Assembly (NCBI RefSeq): GCF_000732195.1
Contig: NZ_JNNU01000007.1
Span: forward strand, 62,001-126,000
From: Neorhizobium vignae
Lineage (GTDB): Bacteria; Pseudomonadota; Alphaproteobacteria; Rhizobiales; Rhizobiaceae
Direction: 5' to 3'
DNA: 64,000 nucleotides
A model generated the notes under the pieces. That model saw nothing but the letters and a program-made list of their open reading frames with translations. It ran no database searches and was not told the DNA's origin. How positions within the stretch are numbered: position 1 is the first letter of the stretch; every line of letters starts with the position of its first letter. The translations under genes and the position numbers were made by a program. This document shows positions 1 to 9,282 of the stretch, one piece after another.

Positions 1-1281
1 TATCGTTTCGGCGGCACCTGCGTCATTCGCGGCTGCGTGCCGAAGAAGCTCTTCGTCTACGCATCGCAATATCACGAGCATTTCGAGGACGCGGTCGGTT
101 ACGGCTGGGACGTCGGAGCGAGCACGTTCGACTGGAAGAAGCTGATCGCCGCGAAGGACAGGGAGATCGCGCGCCTCGAAGGCCTCTATCGCAAGGGTCT
201 TGAAAACAACGGTGCGGAAATCCTCGAGACCCGCGCCGAGCTGGTCGATGCCCATACGATCCGGCTTACGAAGAGCGGCAAGACGGTCACTGCCGAAAAG
301 ATCGTTATCGCCACCGGCGGCGCGCCCAACCCGCATGCGGCGCTGCCCGGCCATGAACTCTGCATCTCGTCCAACGAGGCTTTCGATCTGCCCGAACTGC
401 CGCGCTCCATCCTGATTGCCGGCGGTGGTTATATCGCGGTCGAATTCGCCAACATCTTCCACGGCCTCGGCGTCGACGTGACGCTGATCTATCGCGGCAA
501 GGAGATCCTGTCGCGCTTCGACCACGACATGCGCCAGGGCCTGCACAAGGCGATGGTCGAGAAGGGCATCCGCATCGTGCTGACGGACGTGATCGAGGAG
601 GTCACCAGGGCGCCGGCCGGTGGGCTTGTCGCCAGGACAATGAGCGGCGAGACGATTGCGGTCGACACCGTCATGCTGGCGCTCGGGCGCGATCCGAATA
701 CCAGCGGGCTGGGCCTGGAGGCCGCGGGCGTCGAGATGAACGAGCGCGGCGCCATCGTCGTCGACAGATATTCCCGCACCAGCGTCCCGCATATCTATGC
801 GCTCGGAGATGTCACCGACCGGGTACAGCTCACGCCCGTGGCGATCCATGAGGCGATGTGCTTCATCGAAACCGAGTACAAGGGCAATCCGACCGCTCCC
901 GACCACGACCTGATCGCCACCGCCGTCTTCTCGCAGCCGGAGATCGGCACGGTCGGCCTGTCGGAAGAGGAGGCGGCCAAGCGCTATCCGGAGATCGAGA
1001 TCTACCGCGCCGAATTCCGGCCGATGAAGGCGACGCTTTCGGGTCGGTCGGAAAAGATGATCATGAAACTGGTCGTCGACGCGGCAAGCCGCAAGGTGGT
1101 CGGAGCCCACATCCTTGGCCACGATGCCGGCGAGATGGCGCAGCTTCTGGGAATTTCGCTGAAGGCCGGCGTCACCAAGGACGATTTCGACCGCACCATG
1201 GCCGTCCATCCGACGGCAGCGGAAGAGCTGGTCACGATGTACAACCCGAGCTACCGGGTGAAGAACGGCGAGCGCGTCTGA
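1..1281 (+). CDS. gor: Glutathione-disulfide reductase, 5' end outside window
   Basis: Cytoplasmic flavoenzyme that reduces oxidised glutathione with NADPH. The reading frame is open from base 1, so the true start lies left of the window and about the first 35 residues are missing. The redox-active disulfide CVIRGC is encoded at 19-36, the NADPH-binding GGGYIAVE stretch follows near 421-444, and the C-terminal VHPTAAEE near 1203-1226 carries the catalytic histidine. The GTG at base 37 is internal, just after the second redox cysteine, and cannot be the start. The 426 residues present fit a family length of about 460. The stop lies in the loop of a 10-bp inverted repeat, and the next gene is convergent. 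Confidence 0.95.
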   Translation, partial: YRFGGTCVIRGCVPKKLFVYASQYHEHFEDAVGYGWDVGASTFDWKKLIAAKDREIARLEGLYRKGLENNGAEILETRAELVDAHTIRLTKSGKTVTAEKIVIATGGAPNPHAALPGHELCISSNEAFDLPELPRSILIAGGGYIAVEFANIFHGLGVDVTLIYRGKEILSRFDHDMRQGLHKAMVEKGIRIVLTDVIEEVTRAPAGGLVARTMSGETIAVDTVMLALGRDPNTSGLGLEAAGVEMNERGAIVVDRYSRTSVPHIYALGDVTDRVQLTPVAIHEAMCFIETEYKGNPTAPDHDLIATAVFSQPEIGTVGLSEEEAAKRYPEIEIYRAEFRPMKATLSGRSEKMIMKLVVDAASRKVVGAHILGHDAGEMAQLLGISLKAGVTKDDFDRTMAVHPTAAEELVTMYNPSYRVKNGERV

Positions 1282-1290
1282 CGCGCTCGC
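1268..1290. terminator. Stop-codon-centred hairpin after gor
   Basis: A perfect 10-bp inverted repeat, 1268-1277 with 1281-1290, places the gor stop codon (1279-1281) at its apex. There is no T-run after it on either strand, so it is not a classical intrinsic terminator. It could end or stabilise the gor mRNA, or attenuate the convergent transcript. Confidence 0.45.
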
Positions 1291-1305
1291 AGCTTCGGCG
1301 CGGTG

Positions 1306-2646
1306 TCAGCTGGTGATGCGCGGCGCGCTGACGATCTTGCGGAAAAGGGTATTCATGGCGGCGGCGATACCTTCGGTCGGGCTCACCTCGAAGTAATAAC
1401 CTTCGGTGGCGCAGGCCCGCATGTTGTTGGGTATGCTTGGCTGGAACGGGGCGATCCAGTTGTTGTAGAAGCCGTTCTCCGGCAGAGGCAGATAGGTCGT
1501 ATAGAGCACGGCAATCTTCACGCCCCGGAGCTTTATGTCGTTGCAGTATTCGACGTCGATCGGTTCCATGCAACGCGGCAGCTGTTCCGACCCCTTTTTC
1601 GTGTAGGTCAGCTTCTTTTTGCAGTTCGAGCGCTGCGCATCGCCGACGCCATCGCCAACCAGGAAGACGATCGCCTGCCGGTCGGCAGTACTGGTGCCAT
1701 TGCCCGTCGACTTGATCTTCTCGTCGATGCCGGTGAGAGCCGCATTGTAGTCAGTCTGATTGTTTGGGTAATCGTGACTCGGGATGCTCATCAGCTCGAT
1801 ATTTTCCGTGGCCTTGCCGAGGGCCTCCAGATCGGTCGTCGGACTGGCGACCGTAAAGAGGTTCGCGTCGAGCGCGGAGCGCCCGAACGTGTAAGCCGAC
1901 ATCCGGAACTGACTGTTAACAGTCTGGGTGTCTTTGGCGGTCGTCATCAGCGCGGCGACCGCATCGGCCACAACGTCGATGCGGATCGTTGCTCCAATCT
2001 TTTTGGCGAGGTTGTAGTAGCTGTCCTTGTCCTCGACGCCGCTTTCCGAGACGATGTGACAGGCGAACGCGCAATCCTTGTCTTTTCCGTTGCGGCCGTT
2101 GATGGTGGCTGCCCGGAGTCTGGCCACGTCCGCAGGTGTCGCCCCGACCCCCATCGAAGGCGTGTTGTCGAGCAGCATGTAGAAGTCGAGGAACGACGGC
2201 GTCTGGTACTGCGCGGTGGCCCGGCCGGATACAGTAATGTCATCCTTGCCGAGGATCGTCATGAAAGTGGTCGGCAAGGTCGCGGTGAACGACACGCGCG
2301 AGGTCAGGATGCCGTTGTTCTTCGCGACCTCGATATCGACGTTCACCGGCAGGGTGGAAAGCTCGCCTAACATCTGACCGAGGAAGATGCTTCGGGCCTC
2401 GGCCGGATCGAGCGCCACGCTTCCGTCGCCCGGCAGCTGCATCGCCTGGGCGACAGCCTTCGATTTTTCCGCGATCGCACCGACGGCGGCCGCATCGGCC
2501 GCGCCGACGAGTTGCTGCTTGACGGTGAGCGCGTGGCCGAAATCGAGCGCCATGCCGGCCGTTCCGATCAGCGGAACCAGTAGAAAGGCAGTCATGACGC
2601 CGAAATTGCCGCCGCGATCCTTCCATAAACGTGTCATCGGATGCAT
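1306..2646 (-). CDS. TadG-like pilus assembly protein with vWA domain
   Basis: A 446-residue envelope protein. The N-terminus has a short basic segment, RGGNFGVMTAF and one hydrophobic segment (about residues 14-38), as in TadE/TadG minor pilin-like proteins. A von Willebrand A-like domain follows, with the degenerate metal site DNTPSM near residue 157. The C-terminal half has several cysteines, consistent with an exported fold. The start is the ATG at 2646, with GGGGAG a short distance upstream; an alternative ATG lies three codons in. No other tad/cpa genes are nearby, so a role in the Flp pilus is inferred from the family only. It converges on gor. Confidence 0.75.
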   Translation of the reverse strand: MHPMTRLWKDRGGNFGVMTAFLLVPLIGTAGMALDFGHALTVKQQLVGAADAAAVGAIAEKSKAVAQAMQLPGDGSVALDPAEARSIFLGQMLGELSTLPVNVDIEVAKNNGILTSRVSFTATLPTTFMTILGKDDITVSGRATAQYQTPSFLDFYMLLDNTPSMGVGATPADVARLRAATINGRNGKDKDCAFACHIVSESGVEDKDSYYNLAKKIGATIRIDVVADAVAALMTTAKDTQTVNSQFRMSAYTFGRSALDANLFTVASPTTDLEALGKATENIELMSIPSHDYPNNQTDYNAALTGIDEKIKSTGNGTSTADRQAIVFLVGDGVGDAQRSNCKKKLTYTKKGSEQLPRCMEPIDVEYCNDIKLRGVKIAVLYTTYLPLPENGFYNNWIAPFQPSIPNNMRACATEGYYFEVSPTEGIAAAMNTLFRKIVSAPRITS

Positions 2647-2926
2647 TGCCTGCTCCCCAGCAAGAAAACCCTGCAGGAACCTCGCGCAAATTCGTGAAAT
2701 TGTGGCTAAGAACGAGAGTAAAATTCAAGGCATGTCCTGATTTCATACTGCATGCGATCCGCCGGGCTACGGCGTCAGCTTGATATTCGAGGTCTTTCGC
2801 GGGGGACTGGCCGGTGGTGAAAGCGGGCAAAACGGCTATGCAACGCCGCTGTTAAGGTCTATAAGCCGCCTCGATTTTAAAGACTTGCCCGGCAGAGGAT
2901 GGCCGAGGCTGAAACAGGTGAGCGAG

Positions 2927-4300
2927 ATGGCACAGAATTGGACCCCGAGCAGTTGGCGGCAAAAACCGATCCAGCAGGTCCCGGAATTCCCGGACAAGGG
3001 CGCGTTGGCAGCGACGGAAGCTCAGCTCGCGACCTTTCCGCCACTCGTATTCGCCGGTGAGGCCCGCCGCCTGAAGAAGCAGCTTGCCAGTGTCGCGGAA
3101 GGCAATGCCTTCCTGCTGCAGGGTGGCGACTGCGCAGAAAGCTTCGTCGAACACGGGGCGGACAACATCCGCGACTTCTTCCGTTCGTTCCTGCAGATGG
3201 CGGTTGTCCTGACCTATGGCGCCCAGCTTCCGGTCGTCAAGGTCGGCCGCATCGCCGGCCAGTTCGCCAAGCCGCGCAGCAATTCGCACGAGACGCAGGA
3301 CGGCAAGACGCTGCTCACCTATCGCGGCGACATCGTCAACGGCACCGAGTTCACCGAGGCGGCCCGCACGCCGGATCCGGAGCGCCAGATGATGGCTTAC
3401 CGGCAGTCGGCGGCGACGCTCAACCTGCTGCGCGCCTTCGCGATGGGCGGTTACGCCAATCTCGAAAACGTTCACAAGTGGATGCTCGGTTTCGTCAAGG
3501 ACAGCCCGCAGGGTGAACGTTACCGCAAGCTCGCCGACCGCATCAGCGAGACCATGGACTTCATGACGGCGATCGGCATCACCTCGGAAAACCAGCCGAG
3601 CCTGCGCGAAACGGACTTCTTCACCAGCCACGAAGCCCTGCTGCTCGGTTACGAAGAGGCCTTCACCCGCGTCGACTCCACCTCGGGCGACTGGTACGCG
3701 ACGTCGGGCCACATGCTATGGATCGGTGACCGCACCCGCCAGCTCGACCATGCGCATGTCGAATATTTCCGCGGCATCAAGAACCCGATCGGGCTCAAGT
3801 GTGGTCCGTCGCTGCAGCCCGACAACCTGATCGAGCTGATCGACGCGCTCAACCCGACGAACGAAGCCGGTCGCCTGACGCTGATCTGCCGTTTCGGCTA
3901 CGACAAGGTCGCCGACAGCCTGCCGAAGCTGATCCGCGCCGTCGAGAGGGAAGGCAGGAAAGTCGTCTGGTCCTGTGATCCGATGCATGGCAACACGATT
4001 ACGCTCAACAACTACAAGACCCGGCCGTTCGACCGGATCCTGTCGGAAGTCGAAAGCTTCTTCCAGATCCACCGCGCGGAAGGCACCCATCCGGGCGGCA
4101 TCCATATCGAGATGACCGGCAAGGACGTCACCGAATGCACCGGCGGTGCCCGCGCCGTCACGGCCGGCGACCTGCAGGACCGGTACCACACCCATTGCGA
4201 TCCCCGCCTCAACGCTGACCAGGCCTTGGAACTCGCCTTCCTGCTCGCCGAGCGGATGAAGAGCGGCCGCGACGAAAAGCGGATGGTCGTCAACGGCTGA
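2927..4300 (+). CDS. aroG: 3-deoxy-7-phosphoheptulonate synthase, class II
   Basis: First step of the shikimate pathway: condenses phosphoenolpyruvate with erythrose 4-phosphate to DAHP. The protein is of the plant/actinobacterial class II type, 457 residues, the normal length. GGDCAESF at residues 66-73 contains the metal-binding cysteine 69, and the later stretches [20 protein letters not shown] and GGIHIEMTG are typical of the family. An in-frame ATG lies 49 codons upstream at 2780, but that extension has no family character. The ATG at 2927 has AGGTGAG just upstream and starts with the usual MAQNW. A strong intrinsic terminator follows at 4331. Confidence 0.95.
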   Translation: MAQNWTPSSWRQKPIQQVPEFPDKGALAATEAQLATFPPLVFAGEARRLKKQLASVAEGNAFLLQGGDCAESFVEHGADNIRDFFRSFLQMAVVLTYGAQLPVVKVGRIAGQFAKPRSNSHETQDGKTLLTYRGDIVNGTEFTEAARTPDPERQMMAYRQSAATLNLLRAFAMGGYANLENVHKWMLGFVKDSPQGERYRKLADRISETMDFMTAIGITSENQPSLRETDFFTSHEALLLGYEEAFTRVDSTSGDWYATSGHMLWIGDRTRQLDHAHVEYFRGIKNPIGLKCGPSLQPDNLIELIDALNPTNEAGRLTLICRFGYDKVADSLPKLIRAVEREGRKVVWSCDPMHGNTITLNNYKTRPFDRILSEVESFFQIHRAEGTHPGGIHIEMTGKDVTECTGGARAVTAGDLQDRYHTHCDPRLNADQALELAFLLAERMKSGRDEKRMVVNG

Positions 4301-4330
4301 ACCGCCGCGCTCGATTGTTGGAAATCAGGG

Positions 4331-4357
4331 AAGGCCGGCGGTGACGCCGGCCTTTTC
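4331..4357 (+). terminator. Intrinsic terminator of the DAHP synthase gene
   Basis: A 10-bp perfect stem (4331-4340 with 4345-4354), a GTGA loop, and a run TTTTCT. It lies 30 bases after the stop of the DAHP synthase gene. Confidence 0.85.
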
Positions 4358-4463
4358 TGTGTCTTCGTATTGCTTCCGCTGATGGTCATTATCAGCCGAA
4401 TAGATTTGACCCTGAGGCCGCCGCTCGCGAGACTGAGCGCATCGCTTTCGTCGGGGATGTTGC

Positions 4464-4874
4464 ATGCAGCAGAAGAACGGCGGTCGTTGCCTGTGCGGTG
4501 CGATCCGGTTTGAGACGGTGGGTCCGCTGCGGACGGTCACGGCCTGCCATTGTTCGCAATGCCGCCGCCAGACCGGGCTTTATTACGCGGCGACCAGCGT
4601 TCGCGTCGAAAACATGACGCTCGAAGGCGAGGAGACGCTGAGCTGGTATCGCGCCAGCGACGAGGCGCGGCGCGGCTTCTGCTCGCGATGCGGCTCTGCG
4701 CTGTTCTGGCAGGCGAAGGGCGCGGCAAGCATTTCGATCCTGGCGGGCGCCTTCGACCAGCCGAGCGGGCTTGTCATGGGCGAGCATATCTATTGTGCCG
4801 ACAAGGGGGATTTCTACCAATTGCCGGAGGATGGCGTACCGCATTATCCGGGCGATCGCCCCGCATCCGCCTGA
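4464..4874 (+). CDS. GFA / CENP-V family zinc protein
   Basis: A 136-residue protein of the glutathione-dependent formaldehyde-activating (GFA/CENP-V) fold. The family's zinc ligands are visible: C9 and C11 (CLCG), C28, C30 and C33 (CHCSQC), and C73/C76 (CSRC). Most members of this size have no proven substrate, and the formaldehyde role should not be assumed. It is a single gene between the DAHP synthase terminator and nadE. The ATG at 4464 is the first in frame and fits family length. Confidence 0.85.
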   Translation: MQQKNGGRCLCGAIRFETVGPLRTVTACHCSQCRRQTGLYYAATSVRVENMTLEGEETLSWYRASDEARRGFCSRCGSALFWQAKGAASISILAGAFDQPSGLVMGEHIYCADKGDFYQLPEDGVPHYPGDRPASA

Positions 4875-4934
4875 ATGACAAAAAACTCTCGGAACGACGT
4901 TGCCGCCGTCTGCGGCTGACGCTAAATCGGTATC

Positions 4935-6608
4935 ATGACCCAGGACATCAGCCAGACTTTCCGCATCGCCGTCGCCCAGCTCAACCCGACCGTCGGCGAT
5001 ATCGCCGGCAACCTGGCGCTGGCGCGAGAAGCCCGAAAGGATGCCGCCCGCGAAGAGGCGGATATCATCCTGTTCACCGAGCTCTTTCTGTCCGGTTATC
5101 CGCCGGAAGACCTCGTCCTGAAGCCGGCTTTCCTGAAGGCCTGCCTGAAGGCTGTGGAGGAGCTGGCTGCCGACACGGCGGACGGCGGCCCCGGCGTCAT
5201 CATCGGCTTCCCGCGCCAGAGCGCGGAAGGCCGGCACAATTCGATCGCCGTGCTCGACGGCGGCAAGGTGATCGCGGTGCGCGACAAGATCGACCTGCCG
5301 AACTATGGCGAGTTCGACGAGAAGCGCGTCTTCATCGCCGGCGAAATGCCAGGGCCGGTGAATTTCCGCGGCGTCCGGCTCGGCATCCCGATCTGCGAAG
5401 ACATCTGGGGCGATCTCGGCGTCTGCGAGACCCTGTCGGAGAGCGGGGCGGAAATCCTGCTGGTGCCGAACGGTTCGCCCTATTATCGCGGCAAGGTGGA
5501 TATCCGCCATCAGGTCGTTCTGAAGCAGGTGATCGAGACCGGCCTACCGATGATCTACGCCGCCCAGCTCGGCGGCCAGGACGAGCTGGTCTTCGACGGC
5601 GCCAGCTTCGCCTTCAACGTGGACAAGTCGCTCGCCTTCCAGATGAGCCAGTTCGAGGCGGCCGTTGCCGTCACCGAGTGGAGACGGATTGGCGAGACTT
5701 GGCACTGCGCCCGCGGGCCGATGGCGCGCATTCCGGAAAAGGAGGAGGCGGACTATCGCGCCTGCCTTCTTGGTTTCCGCGACTACGTCAACAAGAACGG
5801 CTTCAAGTCGGTCGTGCTCGGCCTGTCCGGCGGCATCGACAGCGCCATCTGCGCGGCGATCGCCGTCGATGCGCTCGGCGAGGAGAGGGTCCGCACGGTG
5901 ATGCTGCCCTATCGCTACACCTCCGAGGATTCGCTGAAGGACGCGGCCGATTGCGCGAGAGCGCTCGGCTGCCGTTACGACATCGTGCAGATCGCCGAGC
6001 CGGTGGACGGTTTTTCGTCGGCGCTGGCCGAACTGTTCGAGGGGACCGAGGAGGGCATTACCGAGGAGAACCTCCAGAGCCGTGCGCGCGGCACGATCCT
6101 GATGGCGATCTCCAACAAGTTCGGCTCGATGGTGGTCACGACCGGCAACAAGTCGGAAATGTCGGTCGGTTATGCGACCCTCTACGGCGACATGAACGGC
6201 GGATTCAACCCGATCAAGGACCTCTACAAGATGCAGGTCTATGCGCTGGCCGCCTGGCGCAACCAACACCTGCCGCCGACGGCTCTCGGCCCGAGCGGCG
6301 AGGTGATCCCGAAGAACATCATCTCCAAGGCGCCGTCCGCGGAACTCAGACCCAACCAGACCGACCAGGATTCGCTGCCGCCCTATCCGGTGCTCGACGA
6401 CATCCTGGAATGCCTGGTCGAGCTGGAGATGGGCACGGAAGAGATCATCGCCCGCGGCCACGACATCGCTACCGTTCACCGGATCGAGCACCTGCTCTAT
6501 CTCGCCGAATACAAGCGGCGCCAATCGGCGCCGGGCGTCAAGATCACCAAGAAGAATTTCGGCCGCGACAGGCGCTATCCGATCACCAACCGTTTCCGCG
6601 ATCGCTAG
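4935..6608 (+). CDS. nadE: Glutamine-dependent NAD+ synthetase
   Basis: Makes NAD+ from deamido-NAD+, ATP and glutamine. Two domains are clear. The N-terminal nitrilase-type amidase has catalytic E49 (FTELFLSGYPPED), K118 (RDKIDLPNYGEFDEKR) and C154 (IPICEDIWGD). The C-terminal ATP-pyrophosphatase synthetase has the PP-loop SGGIDS at 298-303. Total 557 residues, usual for the glutaminase-fused proteobacterial form. No good ribosome site precedes the ATG at 4935. The PD40 protein gene starts 10 bases after the stop and is probably cotranscribed. Confidence 0.95.
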   Translation: MTQDISQTFRIAVAQLNPTVGDIAGNLALAREARKDAAREEADIILFTELFLSGYPPEDLVLKPAFLKACLKAVEELAADTADGGPGVIIGFPRQSAEGRHNSIAVLDGGKVIAVRDKIDLPNYGEFDEKRVFIAGEMPGPVNFRGVRLGIPICEDIWGDLGVCETLSESGAEILLVPNGSPYYRGKVDIRHQVVLKQVIETGLPMIYAAQLGGQDELVFDGASFAFNVDKSLAFQMSQFEAAVAVTEWRRIGETWHCARGPMARIPEKEEADYRACLLGFRDYVNKNGFKSVVLGLSGGIDSAICAAIAVDALGEERVRTVMLPYRYTSEDSLKDAADCARALGCRYDIVQIAEPVDGFSSALAELFEGTEEGITEENLQSRARGTILMAISNKFGSMVVTTGNKSEMSVGYATLYGDMNGGFNPIKDLYKMQVYALAAWRNQHLPPTALGPSGEVIPKNIISKAPSAELRPNQTDQDSLPPYPVLDDILECLVELEMGTEEIIARGHDIATVHRIEHLLYLAEYKRRQSAPGVKITKKNFGRDRRYPITNRFRDR

Positions 6609-6617
6609 GAGAGGATC

Positions 6618-7454
6618 ATGGCCCTGCGCAGCTCGGTCGAGATCTTCAATATTCGAACGAGGACGATGCGGGTGGTCTGGCAGACGGAAGCCCTGTTCGA
6701 GGCGCCCAACTGGTCGCCCGACGGGCGCTACCTGATGCTCAACAGCGAGGGCCTGATCTATCGTCTGTCTCCGGACGGTGATAACGGCCCCGCTCTGGTC
6801 GATACCGGATTTGCCCGCCAATGCAACAACGACCACGGCATTTCGCCGGACGGTTCGCTGATCGCCATTTCCGACAAGGTAGAGTTCGGCAAGTCCGCGA
6901 TCTATGTCCTTCCCGCCGGTGGCGGCGTGCCAAGTCTGGTAACCCTGAACCTGCCCTCCTACTGGCATGGCTGGTCGCCGGATGGGAAAAGCTTCGCCTA
7001 TTGCGGCATCCGCGGCGACGAGTTCGACATCTATACGATCGGCATCGAAGGCGGCGAGGAGACGCGGCTGACGTTCGGTGAGGGACGCAATGACGGGCCG
7101 GATTTTTCGCCGGACGGGAAATGGATCTATTTCAATTCCAGTCGCACCGGACTGACGCAGATCTGGCGCGTCCCGGCCGCAGGCGGCATGGCCGAGCAGA
7201 TCACCGACGGTGGTTACGGCGACTGGTTTCCGCATCCGTCACCGAAGGGTGACAAGATCGTCTTCGTCTCCTACGACGCCGATGTCTTCGACCACCCGCG
7301 CGATCTCGACGTTCGCGTCCGGCTGATGGACATGGACGGCGGCAATGTCGAAACGCTGTTCGAGCTCTTCGGCGGGCAGGGCACGATGAATTCGCCGAAC
7401 TGGTCGCCTGATGGCGATGAGTTTGCCTATGTGCGCTATTTCCCCGTCGCATGA
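6618..7454 (+). CDS. TolB-like PD40 beta-propeller protein
   Basis: A 278-residue protein built almost wholly of PD40/TolB-type blades. Six copies of the blade signature are readable: NWSPDGRYLM, GISPDGSLIA, GWSPDGKSFAY, DFSPDGKWIYF, HPSPKGDKIVF and NWSPDGDEFAY. Unlike TolB it has no signal peptide, so it is probably cytoplasmic. The stop of nadE overlaps its ribosome site (AGGAGAGG, about 6 bases before ATG), which points to translational coupling. Function is unknown; a binding scaffold is the most that can be inferred. A cobalamin riboswitch for the next gene starts about 40 bases after its stop. Confidence 0.8.
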   Translation: MALRSSVEIFNIRTRTMRVVWQTEALFEAPNWSPDGRYLMLNSEGLIYRLSPDGDNGPALVDTGFARQCNNDHGISPDGSLIAISDKVEFGKSAIYVLPAGGGVPSLVTLNLPSYWHGWSPDGKSFAYCGIRGDEFDIYTIGIEGGEETRLTFGEGRNDGPDFSPDGKWIYFNSSRTGLTQIWRVPAAGGMAEQITDGGYGDWFPHPSPKGDKIVFVSYDADVFDHPRDLDVRVRLMDMDGGNVETLFELFGGQGTMNSPNWSPDGDEFAYVRYFPVA

Positions 7455-7494
7455 GCGCCTTGCGCCGAGGATGGCGTAAGGGCATAACCGATCC

Positions 7495-8437
<943 letters not shown>

Positions 8438-9139
8438 TCACTGCTGCGGCTGCGGTCCTGCCGTTTTCGGATTGCTGAGGTCGATATCCGCTTCGGGCAG
8501 GAAAGCCGGCCCGACGGTGCGCACCTTCTTGTTCGGATCGTATGGCCGGTCCGGCGGCGGCGTGAGCACCGGCGGCTGGGCAGCGGCTGCCTGCGGCTTT
8601 TGCGGCGGGCGGGTGCGCAGGTTGGTGATCCCCGAATAGGGCTGTTCTTCTCTCGGAAGCTCGATGCCCGGCACCTTGCGGCGGTCGTCGACAACAGGCG
8701 GCAGCGGCTCGAAGGAGGGAATGCAGCGCTGCTCGCGGATGGCGGCGAGAATGGCATTCCGCTCTTCCGAGGGCAGGATCATCTGCCGGGAACTGTTCCG
8801 TTCCGCCGCCAGCGCGTCGCGGCTCTGTTCCATTCTGTCCAGCGCATCCCGCATCTGGCCGCAGACCTCGGCATTCGGGCCACCCAGAACCACGACGCTG
8901 CCATTGCCGCAGCCGGCGCGGCGCATGTCGACCCGCAATTCCCGGATATCGGCATTGTATTCGCCAAGCTGCTGGGCATAGCTGCGTGCCAGAGACGTGC
9001 TGCCGATGATCTGCGGGCTGTTTCCAAGTTTCCGGTAAAGGGCTGCACAAACGGCAGGGTCTCCCGCCAGCGCTGCGGCCGGCAGAAGCAAGAGCGGTAT
9101 GGTCAGCAGGCCGCGAAGCGGTATCGGCAATTCCGGCAT
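8438..9139 (-). CDS. Secreted protein, possibly DUF2865-related
   Basis: A 233-residue exported protein. Residues 1-25 form a clear signal peptide ending ALAGD. The mature part has a helical central region with spaced cysteines (about residues 30, 77, 92 and 139), then a long Pro/Gln-rich tail including QPPVLTPPPD. This layout resembles rhizobial DUF2865 proteins, but I do not see that family's most typical cysteine-rich motif, so the link is tentative. Its 3' end abuts bluB with no space between the two stop codons. Function unknown. Confidence 0.6.
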   Translation of the reverse strand: MPELPIPLRGLLTIPLLLLPAAALAGDPAVCAALYRKLGNSPQIIGSTSLARSYAQQLGEYNADIRELRVDMRRAGCGNGSVVVLGGPNAEVCGQMRDALDRMEQSRDALAAERNSSRQMILPSEERNAILAAIREQRCIPSFEPLPPVVDDRRKVPGIELPREEQPYSGITNLRTRPPQKPQAAAAQPPVLTPPPDRPYDPNKKVRTVGPAFLPEADIDLSNPKTAGPQPQQ

Positions 9140-9282
9140 CCTCTCCTTAGATGGGAGATGGCATCATGGAACGTGCCGGTTGATAATCTCATAAAGCCGT
9201 GATCACCGCATGGTGAAATCGATCCCGAGTGCCGCTCGAGCCCCCGAAAGGGCCCGCGCCAAAGCAGGGGAAGAATTTCAAC

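Noticed and set aside
2780..2926. N-terminal extension of the DAHP synthase to the upstream ATG
   Set aside because: The extra 49 residues are not family-like and the ATG at 2927 has the ribosome site.
4550..6781. A 743-codon plus-strand open frame covering the GFA and nadE genes
   Set aside because: Out-of-frame shadow; extremely Arg-rich, and both in-frame genes carry complete motifs.
5544..7235. A 563-codon minus-strand open frame across nadE and the PD40 gene
   Set aside because: Antisense of two clear genes with no recognisable domain.
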